DNA from: Caloramator sp. E03 | GTDB lineage: Bacteria > Bacillota > Clostridia > Clostridiales > Caloramatoraceae | Assembly: GCF_006016075.1 (NCBI RefSeq) | Contig: NZ_CP040093.1 | Location: 1,542,501 to 1,606,500, forward strand | DNA: 64,000 nt | Direction of reading: 5' to 3' | Translations under genes and position numbers: made by a program | Notes under the pieces: model-generated | Databases searched by the model: none | What the model was told of the DNA's origin: nothing | Seen by the model: only the letters and a program-made list of their open reading frames with translations | Shown here: in pieces, positions 1 through 11,416 of the stretch | Layout of the letters: each line of letters opens with the position of its first letter | Position numbering within the stretch: position 1 is the stretch's first letter

Positions 1-2388
1 CCTTTCATCTTCTTTTGTCTTCATTAATGTTACTCCCATAGTATTTCTTCCTTGTCTTGAAATTTGATCAACTTCAAGTCTTATTATGATGTTGTTATTG
101 TTTATAAGCATTATTTCATCACTATCTTTTACTGTTTTTGCACCAACTATTTTTCCTGTCTTATCTGTGACTTTATAGGTTATTATTCCTTTTCCTCCTC
201 TATGATGAACAGTATATTCAGTATACGGTGTCCTCTTTCCATACCCATTTTCACTTACAATAAGAAGATCTTGATTTAAGTCTAAAATTTCTACACCAAC
301 TACAATATCATTTTCCCTTAGAGTTATAGCTTTAACTCCAGCAGCTGTTCTTCCCATAGCCCTTACGTCCTCTTCATTAAATGTAAGACTATATCCATTT
401 TGAGTTACTATCGTTATGATCTGCTTTCCATCCGTAAGCTTTGCACCAATAAGTTCATCAGAATCCTTAAGATTAATTGCATTAAGACCATTTTTTCTCA
501 TTGAACTAAACTCACTTAATATAGTCTTCTTTATAAGACCATTTTTGGTCACAAATAATAGATATTCTTCATCATTAAATTCTTTAATAGAAATTACTGT
601 CTGAATTTTTTCTCGTGGATTTAAAGGTAGTATATTTACAATATTAGTTCCCTTTGCAGTTCTTCCACCTTCAGGTATTTCGTAAGCTTTAAGTTTATAT
701 GCTCTTCCCATATTAGTAAAGAATATAATGTTATTGTGGGTTGAAGTTATAAATAAATGTTCAACAAAGTCATCTTCTCTCGTTGAAAGACCCTGTATGC
801 CCTTCCCCCCACGCTTTTGACTTTTATAGTTATCAATGGATATTCTTTTAATATATCCTGCATGAGTAATAGTTACTGCTACTTCTTCTTCCTGTATCAA
901 ATCTTCAACATCAATTTCTTCAAACTTACTTACTATTTTTGTTCTTCGATTATCGCCATATTTTTGTTTTATCTCATTAAGCTCATCCTTTATTATACTA
1001 AGCAATAACTTCTCATTTTGCAGTACTTCCCTTAGATAATTAATAGTTTTTATAAGTTCTTCGTATTCCTCTTCAATTTTTTCTCTTTCAAGACCTGTAA
1101 GCCTTTGTAGCCTCATATCCAGTATCGCTTGTGCTTGTTTTTCTGAAAGACCAAATCTTTGCATTAATCCTGTTCTTGCAATTTCAACTGTCTTAGAACT
1201 TCTTATAAGATTTATTACTTCATCTATATGATCAAGAGCAATTCTTAAACCTTCTAATATATGTGCTCTTGCTTCTGCTTTATCAAGATCATATTTAGTC
1301 CTTCGAGTTACAACTTCTTTTTGGAAATTTATATAATTAGTTAAAATTTCCTTTAAGTTTAATGTTTTAGGCTCTCCATCTACAAGAGCAATCATTATAA
1401 CCCCAAAAGTATCTTGCATCTTTGTATGCTTATAAAGAAGGTTTAAAACAACATTAGGGTTAGCATCTCTCTTTAATTCTATTACTATTCTCATTCCCTG
1501 CCTGTCTGATTCATCCCTAAGGTCTGATATTCCTTCTATTTTCTTATCCTTTACAAGTTCTGCAATATCTTCAATCAGTTTTGCTTTGTTAACTTGATAT
1601 GGTATTTCTGTTACTATAATTTTATTTCTCCCTTTTTCTTCTTCTATCGTAGCCTTTGCTCTTACAATTATTCTTCCTCTTCCTGTTTCATAAGCCTGTT
1701 TTATCCCATCTTTTCCAAGTATAATCCCTGCAGTTGGAAAATCAGGACCTTTTATTTTAGTCATAAGTTCCTTTATAGTTACATCTGGGTTATCAATAAG
1801 CATAATAGTACCATCAATAACCTCTGTAAGATTATGTGGAGGTATATTGGTTGCCATACCTACTGCTATACCTGAGGAACCATTAACAAGTAGATTTGGA
1901 AATCTTGAAGGAAGAACCGATGGTTCTTTTTCACTTCCATCAAAATTATCTACAAAATCAATGGTATTTTTATTAATATCCCTCATCATTTCCATTGCAA
2001 TTTTTGAAAGTTTTGCTTCTGTATAACGCATTGCAGCTGCACTATCGCCATCAACAGAACCAAAATTTCCATGTCCATCTACAAGCATATATCTTGTTGA
2101 AAAATCCTGTGCAAGTCTTACCATTGCATCATATACAGCGCTGTCTCCATGAGGATGATATTTACCTAAAACATCTCCAACGATTCTTGCACTTTTTCTA
2201 TATTGTTTATCAGGGAAAAGTCCAAGTTCATGCATAGAATATAATATTCTCCTATGAACAGGCTTTAGACCATCCCTAACATCAGGTAGAGCTCTACCTA
2301 CAATTACACTCATTGCATAATCTATATAGCATTTTCTCATTTCATCATTTATATCTACTGATTGAATTTTTTCATTCATCTCTTCCAT
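1..2388 (-). CDS. gyrA: DNA gyrase subunit A (3' end outside window)
   Basis: ATP-dependent negative supercoiling with GyrB. The minus-strand frame is open from the start codon at 2388 to the window edge, giving 796 codons, close to the usual 800-840 residues, so only the C-terminal tail is missing. The active-site tyrosine falls at residue 122 in an AMRYTE context. The quinolone-contact motif GDSAVYD places Ser83 and Asp87 exactly where E. coli GyrA has them, so no classical resistance change is visible. The start is set by GAGGTGA upstream of ATG and lies 14 nt after the gyrB stop. It is the last gene of the leftward dnaA-to-gyrA series. Confidence 0.98.
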   Translation of the reverse strand, partial: MEEMNEKIQSVDINDEMRKCYIDYAMSVIVGRALPDVRDGLKPVHRRILYSMHELGLFPDKQYRKSARIVGDVLGKYHPHGDSAVYDAMVRLAQDFSTRYMLVDGHGNFGSVDGDSAAAMRYTEAKLSKIAMEMMRDINKNTIDFVDNFDGSEKEPSVLPSRFPNLLVNGSSGIAVGMATNIPPHNLTEVIDGTIMLIDNPDVTIKELMTKIKGPDFPTAGIILGKDGIKQAYETGRGRIIVRAKATIEEEKGRNKIIVTEIPYQVNKAKLIEDIAELVKDKKIEGISDLRDESDRQGMRIVIELKRDANPNVVLNLLYKHTKMQDTFGVIMIALVDGEPKTLNLKEILTNYINFQKEVVTRRTKYDLDKAEARAHILEGLRIALDHIDEVINLIRSSKTVEIARTGLMQRFGLSEKQAQAILDMRLQRLTGLEREKIEEEYEELIKTINYLREVLQNEKLLLSIIKDELNEIKQKYGDNRRTKIVSKFEEIDVEDLIQEEEVAVTITHAGYIKRISIDNYKSQKRGGKGIQGLSTREDDFVEHLFITSTHNNIIFFTNMGRAYKLKAYEIPEGGRTAKGTNIVNILPLNPREKIQTVISIKEFNDEEYLLFVTKNGLIKKTILSEFSSMRKNGLNAINLKDSDELIGAKLTDGKQIITIVTQNGYSLTFNEEDVRAMGRTAAGVKAITLRENDIVVGVEILDLNQDLLIVSENGYGKRTPYTEYTVHHRGGKGIITYKVTDKTGKIVGAKTVKDSDEIMLINNNNIIIRLEVDQISRQGRNTMGVTLMKTKEDER

Positions 2389-2402
2389 AACTTCACCTCA
2401 AG

Positions 2403-4307
<1,905 letters not shown>

Positions 4308-4324
4308 TTACTTCACCTCTCTTT

Positions 4325-4582
4325 TTATAGCTCATCTACAAATTCACTGCGTTTAGTAAGAGTAACCGAAGATATTGGAGAAAGATATATAACACTCTTT
4401 TTATTTTGTTCAGTTATAATAAAGGACTTCGGCTCTTCACAAGATATTCTTTTAATAAAACCTTCTTCTTCAGCTGTTTTTAAAAAATGTCTTGTGTCGT
4501 CATTTTTTGTAGAATTAATATCGAATATAGCAATAATTTCAGATAGTGGTATTACCACATTCTCTCCAAGATGTAAAAACAT
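4325..4582 (-). CDS. remB: RemB-like DUF370 regulator
   Basis: Small protein of 85 residues from the DUF370 family (YaaB/RemB of Bacillus). It sits in the conserved position between recF and gyrB. The family is linked to control of extracellular matrix genes in B. subtilis. The protein begins MFLHLGENVVIPLSEIIAI, which matches the family N-terminus. AAGGAGG lies 10 nt before the ATG. Its role in Clostridia is not established, so the name rests on family and synteny. Confidence 0.85.
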   Translation of the reverse strand: MFLHLGENVVIPLSEIIAIFDINSTKNDDTRHFLKTAEEEGFIKRISCEEPKSFIITEQNKKSVIYLSPISSVTLTKRSEFVDEL

Positions 4583-4620
4583 AGAATATTATCCTCCTTA
4601 AAAATCTTTCATCTTAATTT

Positions 4621-5733
4621 TCATGTCTGTTGCCTTGTAATTGTACCTTCTTTTACGCTGAATACAGACTTGTTATCAAAATGAAAAGCATTTATATCAT
4701 TTAAAGTTGTACAAGTTAGAAATGTTTGAATGCTCTTAAAAGCACTCAAAAGATGCTTTTGTCTGTTAATATCCAGCTCTGACATAACATCATCAAGCAA
4801 AAGTACAGGATATTCTCCAACTTCTGCTTTTATTAATTCAAGTTCAGAAAGTTTTAGTGATAAAGCTGCTGATCTTTGCTGACCTTGTGAAGCAAAGATT
4901 CTCGCATCTATACCATTTATTTTAATTATAATATCATCTCTATGCGGACCTTTTAAAGTATAGCCTCTTTCTATATCTTTATCAATTTCATTTAAAAAAT
5001 TGTTTAATAAATTTTTTTTAATCTGATCTTTATTTTCAAAATAAGTACCATCATGCTGATATAGTATTTCTATTTCTTCATCGCCGTTAGTTATTTTTCT
5101 ATGAATTAATCTTGCAATCATTGAAAGCTTTTTTATAAATTCATGCCTTGCCTCAACAATAAAACTTCCATATTCAGCAAGTTGCTCACTAAAAATCTCT
5201 AATTCAGCTTTTAATGAAGATTTATTACTAACTGATTTTAAAAGATTATTTCTTTGTAGAAGTACACGATTATACTGCATCAATGCATGATGATATTTGG
5301 GCCTTATTTGGTTTAACTCATTATCAATAAACTTTCTTCTAACAGATGGGCCTTCTTTTAAAAGTTTTAAATCTTCTGGAGAGAATATTACTACGTTTAA
5401 AATACCTAAAGCATCTGACAGTTTAATATTTTTTGAACCGTTGATTCTTACACCTTTTTTATCTTGACTATTTATAAGTATCTCAATTTTTGTGGTATTA
5501 TTTTGCTTTTTTATTTCTGTTTTTATATATGCTTTATCATTTCCCCATCTTATTAGTTCCCTGTCTTTAAAGGTTCTATAAGATTTTAAACTACCTGAAT
5601 AATATATTGCTTCAACAATATTCGTCTTACCTTGAGCATTTTCTCCAACAATTACATTAAGTCCATTTATTGGTCTTAATGTAATATTGCTGTAATTTCT
5701 AAAATTAATTAGTTCAAGGGATTCTATATGCAT
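4621..5733 (-). CDS. recF: DNA replication and repair protein RecF
   Basis: SMC-like ATPase that helps load RecA at gaps. Walker A is visible near residue 31 (GENAQGKT). The C-terminal part has the ABC-type signature region SQGQQRSAALSLK and Walker B LLLDDVMSELD. The length of 370 residues is standard. The ATG follows the stop of the upstream S4 gene by one base, with GAGGAG as the ribosome binding site, so the two genes are translationally coupled. Confidence 0.97.
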   Translation of the reverse strand: MHIESLELINFRNYSNITLRPINGLNVIVGENAQGKTNIVEAIYYSGSLKSYRTFKDRELIRWGNDKAYIKTEIKKQNNTTKIEILINSQDKKGVRINGSKNIKLSDALGILNVVIFSPEDLKLLKEGPSVRRKFIDNELNQIRPKYHHALMQYNRVLLQRNNLLKSVSNKSSLKAELEIFSEQLAEYGSFIVEARHEFIKKLSMIARLIHRKITNGDEEIEILYQHDGTYFENKDQIKKNLLNNFLNEIDKDIERGYTLKGPHRDDIIIKINGIDARIFASQGQQRSAALSLKLSELELIKAEVGEYPVLLLDDVMSELDINRQKHLLSAFKSIQTFLTCTTLNDINAFHFDNKSVFSVKEGTITRQQT

Positions 5734-5734
5734 A

Positions 5735-5959
5735 TTACTTCTCCTCGACCCTTACAATTTCGAAAGAACCAACATCATTAACAGACACTATATCCTTTGG
5801 ATATATTTTTTTTCCTCTTTGAGTTACCACTTCTCCATTTACTTTAACATCACCATTTTTTATAATAAGTTTTGCATCAGAACCTAAACCTACTATTCCT
5901 GCCCATTTTAACAGTTGATCAAGTTTTATATATTCTGTTTTTATTTCTATTTTTTTCAT
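5735..5959 (-). CDS. yaaA: S4-domain RNA-binding protein, YaaA-like
   Basis: Single S4 RNA-binding domain of 74 residues, the YaaA family located between dnaN and recF in Firmicutes. The core reads LDQLLKWAGIVGLGSDAK followed by NGDVKVNGEVVTQRGKKI. I chose ATG 5959 over the in-frame TTG at 5965, because GGAGG lies 6 nt before the ATG but directly abuts the TTG. It probably contributes to ribosome or RNA function. The precise role is unknown. Confidence 0.88.
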   Translation of the reverse strand: MKKIEIKTEYIKLDQLLKWAGIVGLGSDAKLIIKNGDVKVNGEVVTQRGKKIYPKDIVSVNDVGSFEIVRVEEK

Positions 5960-5987
5960 AAACAACCTCCGATTTTTAACTATACAA

Positions 5988-6009
5988 AACCACCTGTAAT
6001 CAGGTGGTT
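5988..6009 (-). terminator. Hairpin after dnaN, weak terminator or attenuator
   Basis: A 9-bp perfect inverted repeat (AACCACCTG, loop TAAT, CAGGTGGTT) lies just downstream of the dnaN stop. On the minus strand it is followed by TTTTG, a weak T-run. It could reduce read-through into yaaA-recF rather than stop it completely. Confidence 0.5.
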
Positions 6010-6016
6010 AATATAA

Positions 6017-7108
6017 TTATAGTCTAACAGGAAGCACAAGGTAAATATAATTATTTGAATCACATTTTTTTACTACACAAGGACTCACATTAGTAGTAAA
6101 TTCAAGATATATTTCCTCTGAATCTATTACCCTTAGAACATCAAGAAAATATTTTGAATTAAAAGCTATTTTAATTTCATCGCCTTCAAGTTCAACATCT
6201 ACTTCTTCATATACCTTTCCTATTTGTGAATTAGAAGTTATTATCATTTTATCTTGACTAATATCAAATTTAATTAAATTAGTCTTTCCTTCCCTTGCAA
6301 GTAATGAAGCTCTTTCTATACTGTCAAGTAGTTCACCAGTCTTTACTTTTACTCTAAGCTTATATTCGTCAGGAACTATCTGTCTGTAGTTTATAAATTC
6401 TCCATCAAGAAGCCTTGATATAATCTTTGTATTATCAAGGGTAAATAAAATATGATTAGGTGTAAAGGTTATTTTAACAGTATCATCAGTAGGTTCAAGT
6501 ATTTTTGATATTTCACTTAAAGTTTTACCTGGTATAACAGCACTTATATTTTCATAACTACCTATATTTTCACTTTTAAGTGCAAGTCTATATCCATCTA
6601 ATGCAACAAAATTTAACGTTCCATCTTTTATTTCAAAAAGTATACCAGTTAATATAGGTCTTGTTTCATCTGGTGCTATTGCAAAAATTGTTTGTCTAAT
6701 CATATTTTTTAATAAATCCTGAGATAATTCGTACATTATATTTTCATTTATTGAAGGTAATGATGGAAATTCTTCTGGATTACTTCCTATCAATGTAAAT
6801 TCTGATTTTTGGCATTTAATTAGTATGTTATTTTCTTCCATTTTCATACTTATCATATCATTAGGAAGCTTTCTTATTAATTCTGCTAAAAGTTTTGAAT
6901 TTAAAACAGTTGCTCCATTTTTGTTAATGTTTGCATTTATATAAGTTTCTATACCAAGGTCAAGATCTGTTGCTGTAAGGATAACTTTATTATCTTTAGC
7001 TTTTATTAGTATTCCCTCAAGTATAGGATAAGTTGTTTTATTTGAAGCCGCTCTTTGAACTGTATTAATTGCGTTTTCAAGTAATTCTTTTTCACAAGTA
7101 AACCACAT
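6017..7108 (-). CDS. dnaN: DNA polymerase III beta clamp
   Basis: Sliding clamp that tethers polymerase to DNA. The protein of 363 residues contains three clamp repeats and ends in VLPVRL, the usual beta-clamp C-terminus. I chose the ATG at 7108 (MWFTCEKELLEN) rather than the ATG eight codons upstream. AGGAGG lies 7 nt before 7108, and family members start with a short residue run before the first strand. It is the second gene after dnaA. Confidence 0.97.
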   Translation of the reverse strand: MWFTCEKELLENAINTVQRAASNKTTYPILEGILIKAKDNKVILTATDLDLGIETYINANINKNGATVLNSKLLAELIRKLPNDMISMKMEENNILIKCQKSEFTLIGSNPEEFPSLPSINENIMYELSQDLLKNMIRQTIFAIAPDETRPILTGILFEIKDGTLNFVALDGYRLALKSENIGSYENISAVIPGKTLSEISKILEPTDDTVKITFTPNHILFTLDNTKIISRLLDGEFINYRQIVPDEYKLRVKVKTGELLDSIERASLLAREGKTNLIKFDISQDKMIITSNSQIGKVYEEVDVELEGDEIKIAFNSKYFLDVLRVIDSEEIYLEFTTNVSPCVVKKCDSNNYIYLVLPVRL

Positions 7109-7206
7109 TTTAATACCTCCTAAATAATCCACAAAGGATAATTATAATAAAAAAGAGAGAATATATATTTATATTTTAGTAGTAATAGTAATAGTAGCTG
7201 TGAAAT

Positions 7207-7336
7207 TGTGAATAACTTTTAAAAGCTTTTGTTTTTAAGAAACGATTCAAAAAATAATTGTGGATAAGATGTTTACTTAAGAGCACACTTTATCCACATT
7301 GTTATTGCTATATATTTAAAAAAAAATATATCCACA
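7207..7336. promoter_or_regulatory. DnaA-box cluster between dnaA and dnaN
   Basis: Four DnaA-box-like nonamers lie in this AT-rich gap. They are TGTGAATAA at 7207-7215, TGTGGATAA at 7259-7267, TTATCCACA at 7290-7298, and ATATCCACA at 7328-7336 (one mismatch). Together with the cluster on the other side of dnaA they fit a bipartite origin or DnaA autoregulation of dnaN. Seen directly; the function is inferred from box sequence. Confidence 0.75.
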
Positions 7337-7379
7337 GCTTATTCAAAAAGTTATTTACATTTGTTTATTATTTTTTTTA

Positions 7380-8726
7380 TTATTTTTGTTGTATTTTTTT
7401 TGTAAGTTCATCTATGGTATCTTTAAGTGCAGGATCTGTTTCAAGGCTTTCTGTTATTTTTTCAAAGGCATGTATTACTGTTGTATGGTCTCTTCCTCCA
7501 AATTCTTCTCCTATCTTTGGAAGTGATAAGTCTGTAAGCTTTCTTGAAAGATACATAGCAATCTGCCTTGGGTATGCAACATTTTTAGTTCTTCGTTTAG
7601 ATTTAAAATCTTCGGCTCTCAAATTAAAATAACTTGATACAACATCTTGAATGAGCTCAATAGTAATTTGTTTAGAGTTTTTGTTAGATATAATGTCCTT
7701 TAGAGCCTCCGTTGCAAGATCAACAGATATTTCTTTATTTGCCAGTGATGAATATGCAACAACCCTAATTAATGCTCCTTCAAGTTCACGAATGTTAGAT
7801 TGTATTTTATTTGCTATATAGACCATAACTTCGTTTGGAATGCTTAAATTTTCAACATCTGCTTTTTTCTTTAAAATAGCAATCCTTGTTTCAAAATCTG
7901 GAGGTTGAATGTCTGCAATAAGTCCCCATTCAAATCTTGAACGTAGCCTATCTTCTAATGTTGGAATTTCTTTTGGTGGTCTATCACTTGATATTATTAT
8001 TTGTTTATTTGCTTCATATAGTGCGTTAAAGGTATGGAAAAACTCTTCTTGAGTTCTTTCTTTACCAGCAATAAACTGTATATCGTCAATTAAAAGAATG
8101 TCTACGTTTCTATATTTATTTCTAAATTCTATATTTTTATCATCCTTAATTGAGTTTATAAGTTCATTAGTAAATTTTTCAGAAGAGACATAAACTACTT
8201 TTGCGTTTGGATTAGTATTTAATACATAATGCCCTATAGCGTGCATAAGGTGAGTTTTACCAAGTCCAACTCCACCATATATAAAAAGAGGATTATAAGC
8301 TTTTGCTGGAGATTCTGCAACAGCAAGAGAAGCTGCATGGGCAAATCTATTACTATTTCCAACTACAAAAGAATCAAAAGTATATTTTGGATTTAACATT
8401 GAATTTGAAGTATCGTCTATAGTTTTTTCCTTTACATTTTCAGATGAATTTTTCTCAACGTTTTTAAATATATCATCTTCAGGAAGCACAATCTTAATAT
8501 CGTAGTGTTTTGAAGAAGTAAGTTTGATTGCATTTGAAATAAGATCTTTGTATCTTGCTTCAAGTATATTCTTTGTAAATTCGTTAGGTGCTGCAAGAAA
8601 TAAAGTTTCTTGGGTTAATTTTAATGGTTCAAGGCATTTTATCCATGTATTGAAGCCTATCTCTGAAAGTTCTGATTTAATGATATTAAGGACTTTTTGC
8701 CATAAATCAATAAGTTCAGTTCCCAT
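7380..8726 (-). CDS. dnaA: Chromosomal replication initiator DnaA
   Basis: Binds DnaA boxes and melts oriC. The 448 residues show the expected layout: N-terminal DnaB-interaction domain, a low-complexity linker near 85-110, AAA+ core with Walker [10 protein letters not shown] at about 151-159 and Walker [10 protein letters not shown], then the C-terminal DNA-binding helix-turn-helix with the signature [11 protein letters not shown]. The start ATG at 8726 has GAGGAGG at 7 nt. DnaA boxes lie both upstream and downstream, consistent with autoregulation. Confidence 0.99.
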   Translation of the reverse strand: MGTELIDLWQKVLNIIKSELSEIGFNTWIKCLEPLKLTQETLFLAAPNEFTKNILEARYKDLISNAIKLTSSKHYDIKIVLPEDDIFKNVEKNSSENVKEKTIDDTSNSMLNPKYTFDSFVVGNSNRFAHAASLAVAESPAKAYNPLFIYGGVGLGKTHLMHAIGHYVLNTNPNAKVVYVSSEKFTNELINSIKDDKNIEFRNKYRNVDILLIDDIQFIAGKERTQEEFFHTFNALYEANKQIIISSDRPPKEIPTLEDRLRSRFEWGLIADIQPPDFETRIAILKKKADVENLSIPNEVMVYIANKIQSNIRELEGALIRVVAYSSLANKEISVDLATEALKDIISNKNSKQITIELIQDVVSSYFNLRAEDFKSKRRTKNVAYPRQIAMYLSRKLTDLSLPKIGEEFGGRDHTTVIHAFEKITESLETDPALKDTIDELTKKIQQK

Positions 8727-8774
8727 GCAATTGCCTCCTCTTAAGTTGATAAATAAAAAATGTTTTTTATATAA

Positions 8775-8824
8775 TTATCAACATTTTTTTATGTAAAAAA
8801 ACCTATTATAAAAAATGTTGATAA
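8775..8824. repeat. 15-bp inverted repeat between dnaA and the oriC boxes
   Basis: TTATCAACATTTTTT at 8775-8789 is perfectly repeated in inverse orientation at 8810-8824, with a 20-nt spacer. It lies in the dnaA leader on the minus strand. A partial third copy of the GTTGATAA core lies at 8746-8753. It could be a dnaA mRNA hairpin or an origin unwinding structure. Function unknown. Confidence 0.6.
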
Positions 8825-8883
8825 AAATAAAAAAAGATATAAACAAGTATGTTAATATGTTAGTATTAAATATAAATTTAAAA

Positions 8884-9118
8884 TTATCCACAAAGTAAAA
8901 ATAACAAAATTAACAGGCAATAACTAATGAAAATACAAGAATAAAATTTAAAATATAACAATTTATACACAAACTTATCCACAAACTGTGAATAAGTTTA
9001 GTTATAAACAAAAAATTATTAGTTATTAACTGTGCATAAATATATTAACAAATAATTAAAATACAAGCAAGAGTTATCCACAAAAAACACATTAAATTAT
9101 TAACAGTATTGTGGATTA
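8884..9118. other. Main oriC DnaA-box cluster
   Basis: The gene-free stretch 8727-9224 holds the probable origin. Boxes seen: TTATCCACA at 8884-8892, 8975-8983 and 9074-9082; TTATACACA at 8963-8971; TGTGAATAA at 8987-8995; TGTGCATAA at 9031-9039; and TGTGGATTA at 9110-9118 (one mismatch). The sequence between them is extremely AT-rich. The minus-strand dnaA-to-gyrA series and the plus-strand rpmH series diverge from this point, supporting a replication start here. Confidence 0.9.
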
Positions 9119-9126
9119 TGTATTTC

Positions 9127-9155
9127 TTGACAGTTTAAATACATAAATATATAAT
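9127..9155 (+). promoter_or_regulatory. Sigma-A-type promoter of rpmH operon
   Basis: TTGACA at 9127-9132 and TATAAT at 9150-9155 are separated by 17 nt. Both hexamers match the consensus exactly. The start codon of rpmH is 69 nt further on. Confidence 0.9.
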
Positions 9156-9224
9156 CTTTATAGTACTCTAATAATAATGATAAAAATCCATTAACATAGA
9201 AAATTGTAAAAGGGGGTGCGTTAG

Positions 9225-9359
9225 ATGTTAAGAACATATCAGCCAAAGAAAAGACAAAGAAAGAAAGAACATGGATTTAGAAAGAGAATGAAAACCCGTT
9301 CAGGAAGACTTGTATTACAAAGAAGAAGAAGAAAAGGAAGAAAGAGATTAACAGCATAA
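9225..9359 (+). CDS. rpmH: 50S ribosomal protein L34
   Basis: Highly basic 44-residue protein beginning [19 protein letters not shown] and ending GRKRLTA, which is diagnostic for L34. The ribosome binding site is GGGGGTG upstream of ATG 9225. It is the first gene of the rightward origin-proximal operon rpmH-rnpA-yidD-yidC-jag. A hairpin follows the stop immediately. Confidence 0.97.
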   Translation: MLRTYQPKKRQRKKEHGFRKRMKTRSGRLVLQRRRRKGRKRLTA

Positions 9360-9382
9360 GGCCGCATTTTAGTGGCCTTTTT
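9360..9382 (+). terminator. Attenuator hairpin between rpmH and rnpA
   Basis: GGCCGC pairs with GTGGCC (six pairs, one wobble) around the loop ATTTTA and is followed by five T. It begins directly after the rpmH stop. It probably lets L34 be made in excess over RNase P protein and YidC. Confidence 0.75.
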
Positions 9383-9418
9383 GTGCAATTCATCCTTCTA
9401 TGGAGTGGTATATTAATA

Positions 9419-9793
9419 ATGAAAAAAGAAGAAAAAGTCAGAAAAAATGCACATTTTCGATATATATATAGAAAAGGAAAGGCTATAAACAATGATTTAC
9501 TTGTTTTATATATAGTTAAAAATGGAAAAAATATAAATAGAGTGGGTATTTCTGTAAGTAAGAAGATTGGAAAAAGTGTAGTTAGGAATCGTGTAAAGAG
9601 ACTTATAAGAGAGTGTTTTAGAAAAAACAAAGATAGTATTAAAAAGGGATATGATTTTATATTTATAGCAAGAAAAAAATCTGCTATGGCTAATTATTAT
9701 GATATATATGATTCTGTAAAAAATCTTATTAATAAAGGTGGTTTATTAAAAGAAGGTGAAAAAGATGAAAAGAATATTGATTTTTCTAATTAA
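9419..9793 (+). CDS. rnpA: Ribonuclease P protein component
   Basis: Protein subunit of RNase P, which matures tRNA 5' ends. The 124-residue product has the RNR signature in [14 protein letters not shown] and the N-terminal aromatic cleft region [12 protein letters not shown] 9419 was chosen over the GTG at 9383: the 12 extra residues are hydrophobic and not family-like, and the GTG lies in the terminator tail. A GGAGTGG site precedes the ATG. It overlaps yidD by 29 nt. Confidence 0.95.
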   Translation: MKKEEKVRKNAHFRYIYRKGKAINNDLLVLYIVKNGKNINRVGISVSKKIGKSVVRNRVKRLIRECFRKNKDSIKKGYDFIFIARKKSAMANYYDIYDSVKNLINKGGLLKEGEKDEKNIDFSN

Positions 9794-9974
9794 GATATAT
9801 AGAAAATACTTTTCGCCTATGAAGCCACCAAGCTGTAGATTTTACCCAACTTGCTCCCAGTATGCAATTGAAGCTATAGAAAAATACGGGGCTATAAAGG
9901 GAAGTTTTTTAGCTATAAAAAGAATATTAAAATGTCATCCTTTTCATAAAGGAGGGTATGATCCTGTACCCTAA
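9765..9974 (+). CDS. yidD: Membrane protein insertion efficiency factor YidD
   Basis: Small membrane-associated protein of 69 residues with the conserved core [15 protein letters not shown] and the tail [12 protein letters not shown], both diagnostic of YidD. It assists YidC-dependent insertion. I preferred ATG 9765 to the GTG at 9756 because the GAAGGTG site lies at a proper distance from the ATG. It overlaps the end of rnpA, which indicates coupling. Confidence 0.93.
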   Translation: MKRILIFLIKIYRKYFSPMKPPSCRFYPTCSQYAIEAIEKYGAIKGSFLAIKRILKCHPFHKGGYDPVP

Positions 9975-9989
9975 AAGGAGGTATAAATT

Positions 9990-10664
9990 TTGAATATACT
10001 GGTAAAGCCTTTAACAAGCTTTTTTGATCTTATAAATCAATTTGTTACAGGTATTGGAATAAAAAACCTTAGTTTAGCTTATTTTTTGGATATTTTTATA
10101 TTTACTCTAATAATAAGATTCATAATACTTCCATTAACAATAAGTCAAACAAGATCATCAGTTAAGATGGGAGAATTACAGCCTAAATTAAAAGAGTTAC
10201 AGGAAAAGTATAAAAATGATCCTCAAAAATTGCAGCAAAAACAAATGGAACTATATAAAGAAGCAGGAGTAAATCCGCTTGCTGGGTGTCTTCCAATTTT
10301 TATTCAATTTCCTATTTTTATTGCTATGTACTATGTAATTTATAATTTTAAAGGATTTGCAGGAGTGCCATTTCTTTGGGTTCCAAGTTTGAGTATGCCT
10401 GATAAATATATGATTTTACCTATTTTATCAGGATTAACTACTTTTTTATCAGGACTTATGATGCAACCAAAGACAGATGATCCTTCAGCTAAAACTCAAA
10501 AACAAATGAATATATTTATGTCTATATTTTTTGTTTACATAAGCTATAAATTTAGTGCAGCTCTTGTTTTATATTGGATAATTGGTAATATAATACAAAT
10601 AACACAACAGTATTTTATAATAAATAGAATAAAGCATAAAGAAGAGGAAAAGCTTGTAAAATAA
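9990..10664 (+). CDS. yidC: YidC/Oxa1 membrane insertase
   Basis: Inserts and folds membrane proteins. The 224 residues include a membrane segment near 30-50 (YFLDIFIFTLIIRFIILPLT), a charged cytoplasmic hairpin with EKYKNDPQKLQQKQMELYKE, and further membrane segments near 100-125, 145-160 and 175-210. It uses a TTG start with AGGAGG at 8 nt. Unlike Bacillus SpoIIIJ there is no obvious lipobox cysteine, as in other clostridial YidC proteins. Confidence 0.96.
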   Translation: MNILVKPLTSFFDLINQFVTGIGIKNLSLAYFLDIFIFTLIIRFIILPLTISQTRSSVKMGELQPKLKELQEKYKNDPQKLQQKQMELYKEAGVNPLAGCLPIFIQFPIFIAMYYVIYNFKGFAGVPFLWVPSLSMPDKYMILPILSGLTTFLSGLMMQPKTDDPSAKTQKQMNIFMSIFFVYISYKFSAALVLYWIIGNIIQITQQYFIINRIKHKEEEKLVK

Positions 10665-10678
10665 GGTGGTGTAAACCT

Positions 10679-11305
10679 ATGAAATCTATAGAGATGGTGG
10701 GTAGAACTGTAGAGGAAGCGATAGATAATGGATTAAAGGTTTTAAGATTAACAAGAGATAAAGTAAAGGTTGAAGTTATTGATAAAGGTAATAAAGGTAT
10801 CCTTGGGTTACTTGGAACTAAGCCTGCTAAAGTAATAATAACTGTTAAAGAAGATTATGAGGTAATAGCAAGAAAATTTTTAAGAGAATTACTTGATAAG
10901 TTGGGTATTAAATGTGAAATACATATAAAGGATGAGGATAATATACTCAAGGTAAATCTTGTTGGGCCTAAAATGGGAATTTTAATAGGGCATAGGGGAG
11001 AGACTCTTGATGCAATCCAATACCTTTTAAGTCTTGTTATAAATAAAAATAATGATGAAAATAGTTATAAAAAGGTAATTCTTGATACGGAAAACTATAG
11101 AAAAAAGAGAGAAGAAACTTTAGTTAAGCTTGCAAATAGGCTTGCTTATAAAGTAAAAAGGTATAACAAGAGCATAACATTGGAACCTATGAATCCTTAT
11201 GAAAGACGAATAATCCATTCAGCTCTTCAAAATAATCCTTATGTAACGACTCACAGCGAAGGGGAAGAGCCCTATAGAAAAGTTGTTATTGAAGTTAAAA
11301 AATAA
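10679..11305 (+). CDS. jag: Jag/KhpB RNA-binding protein
   Basis: 208-residue protein with an N-terminal Jag domain (MVGRTVEEAIDNGL...GLLG), a KH domain with MGILIGHRGETLDAIQYL, and a C-terminal R3H domain (EPMNPYERRIIHSALQ). Homologues bind RNA and affect cell elongation or sporulation. It follows yidC by 14 nt and closes the rpmH operon, with a strong terminator directly after it. Confidence 0.94.
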   Translation: MKSIEMVGRTVEEAIDNGLKVLRLTRDKVKVEVIDKGNKGILGLLGTKPAKVIITVKEDYEVIARKFLRELLDKLGIKCEIHIKDEDNILKVNLVGPKMGILIGHRGETLDAIQYLLSLVINKNNDENSYKKVILDTENYRKKREETLVKLANRLAYKVKRYNKSITLEPMNPYERRIIHSALQNNPYVTTHSEGEEPYRKVVIEVKK

Positions 11306-11311
11306 AAGATG

Positions 11312-11340
11312 GCCTGTATGAGAAAATCATACAGGCTTTT
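11312..11340 (+). terminator. Intrinsic terminator after jag
   Basis: A 10-bp perfect stem, GCCTGTATGA (11312-11321) with TCATACAGGC (11327-11336), has a 5-nt loop and is followed by TTTT. Confidence 0.88.
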
Positions 11341-11416
11341 ATGTGTTAAAATGATGTTTTTTGGTATAATAAAATAATAAATTATAAAAGATATAAAATA
11401 AATGAGGTGGAAAATA

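Noticed and set aside
64-2237. Several plus-strand open frames over gyrA
   Set aside because: They are antisense to a fully conserved gyrase gene, have no ribosome binding sites of note, and show no protein-like composition.
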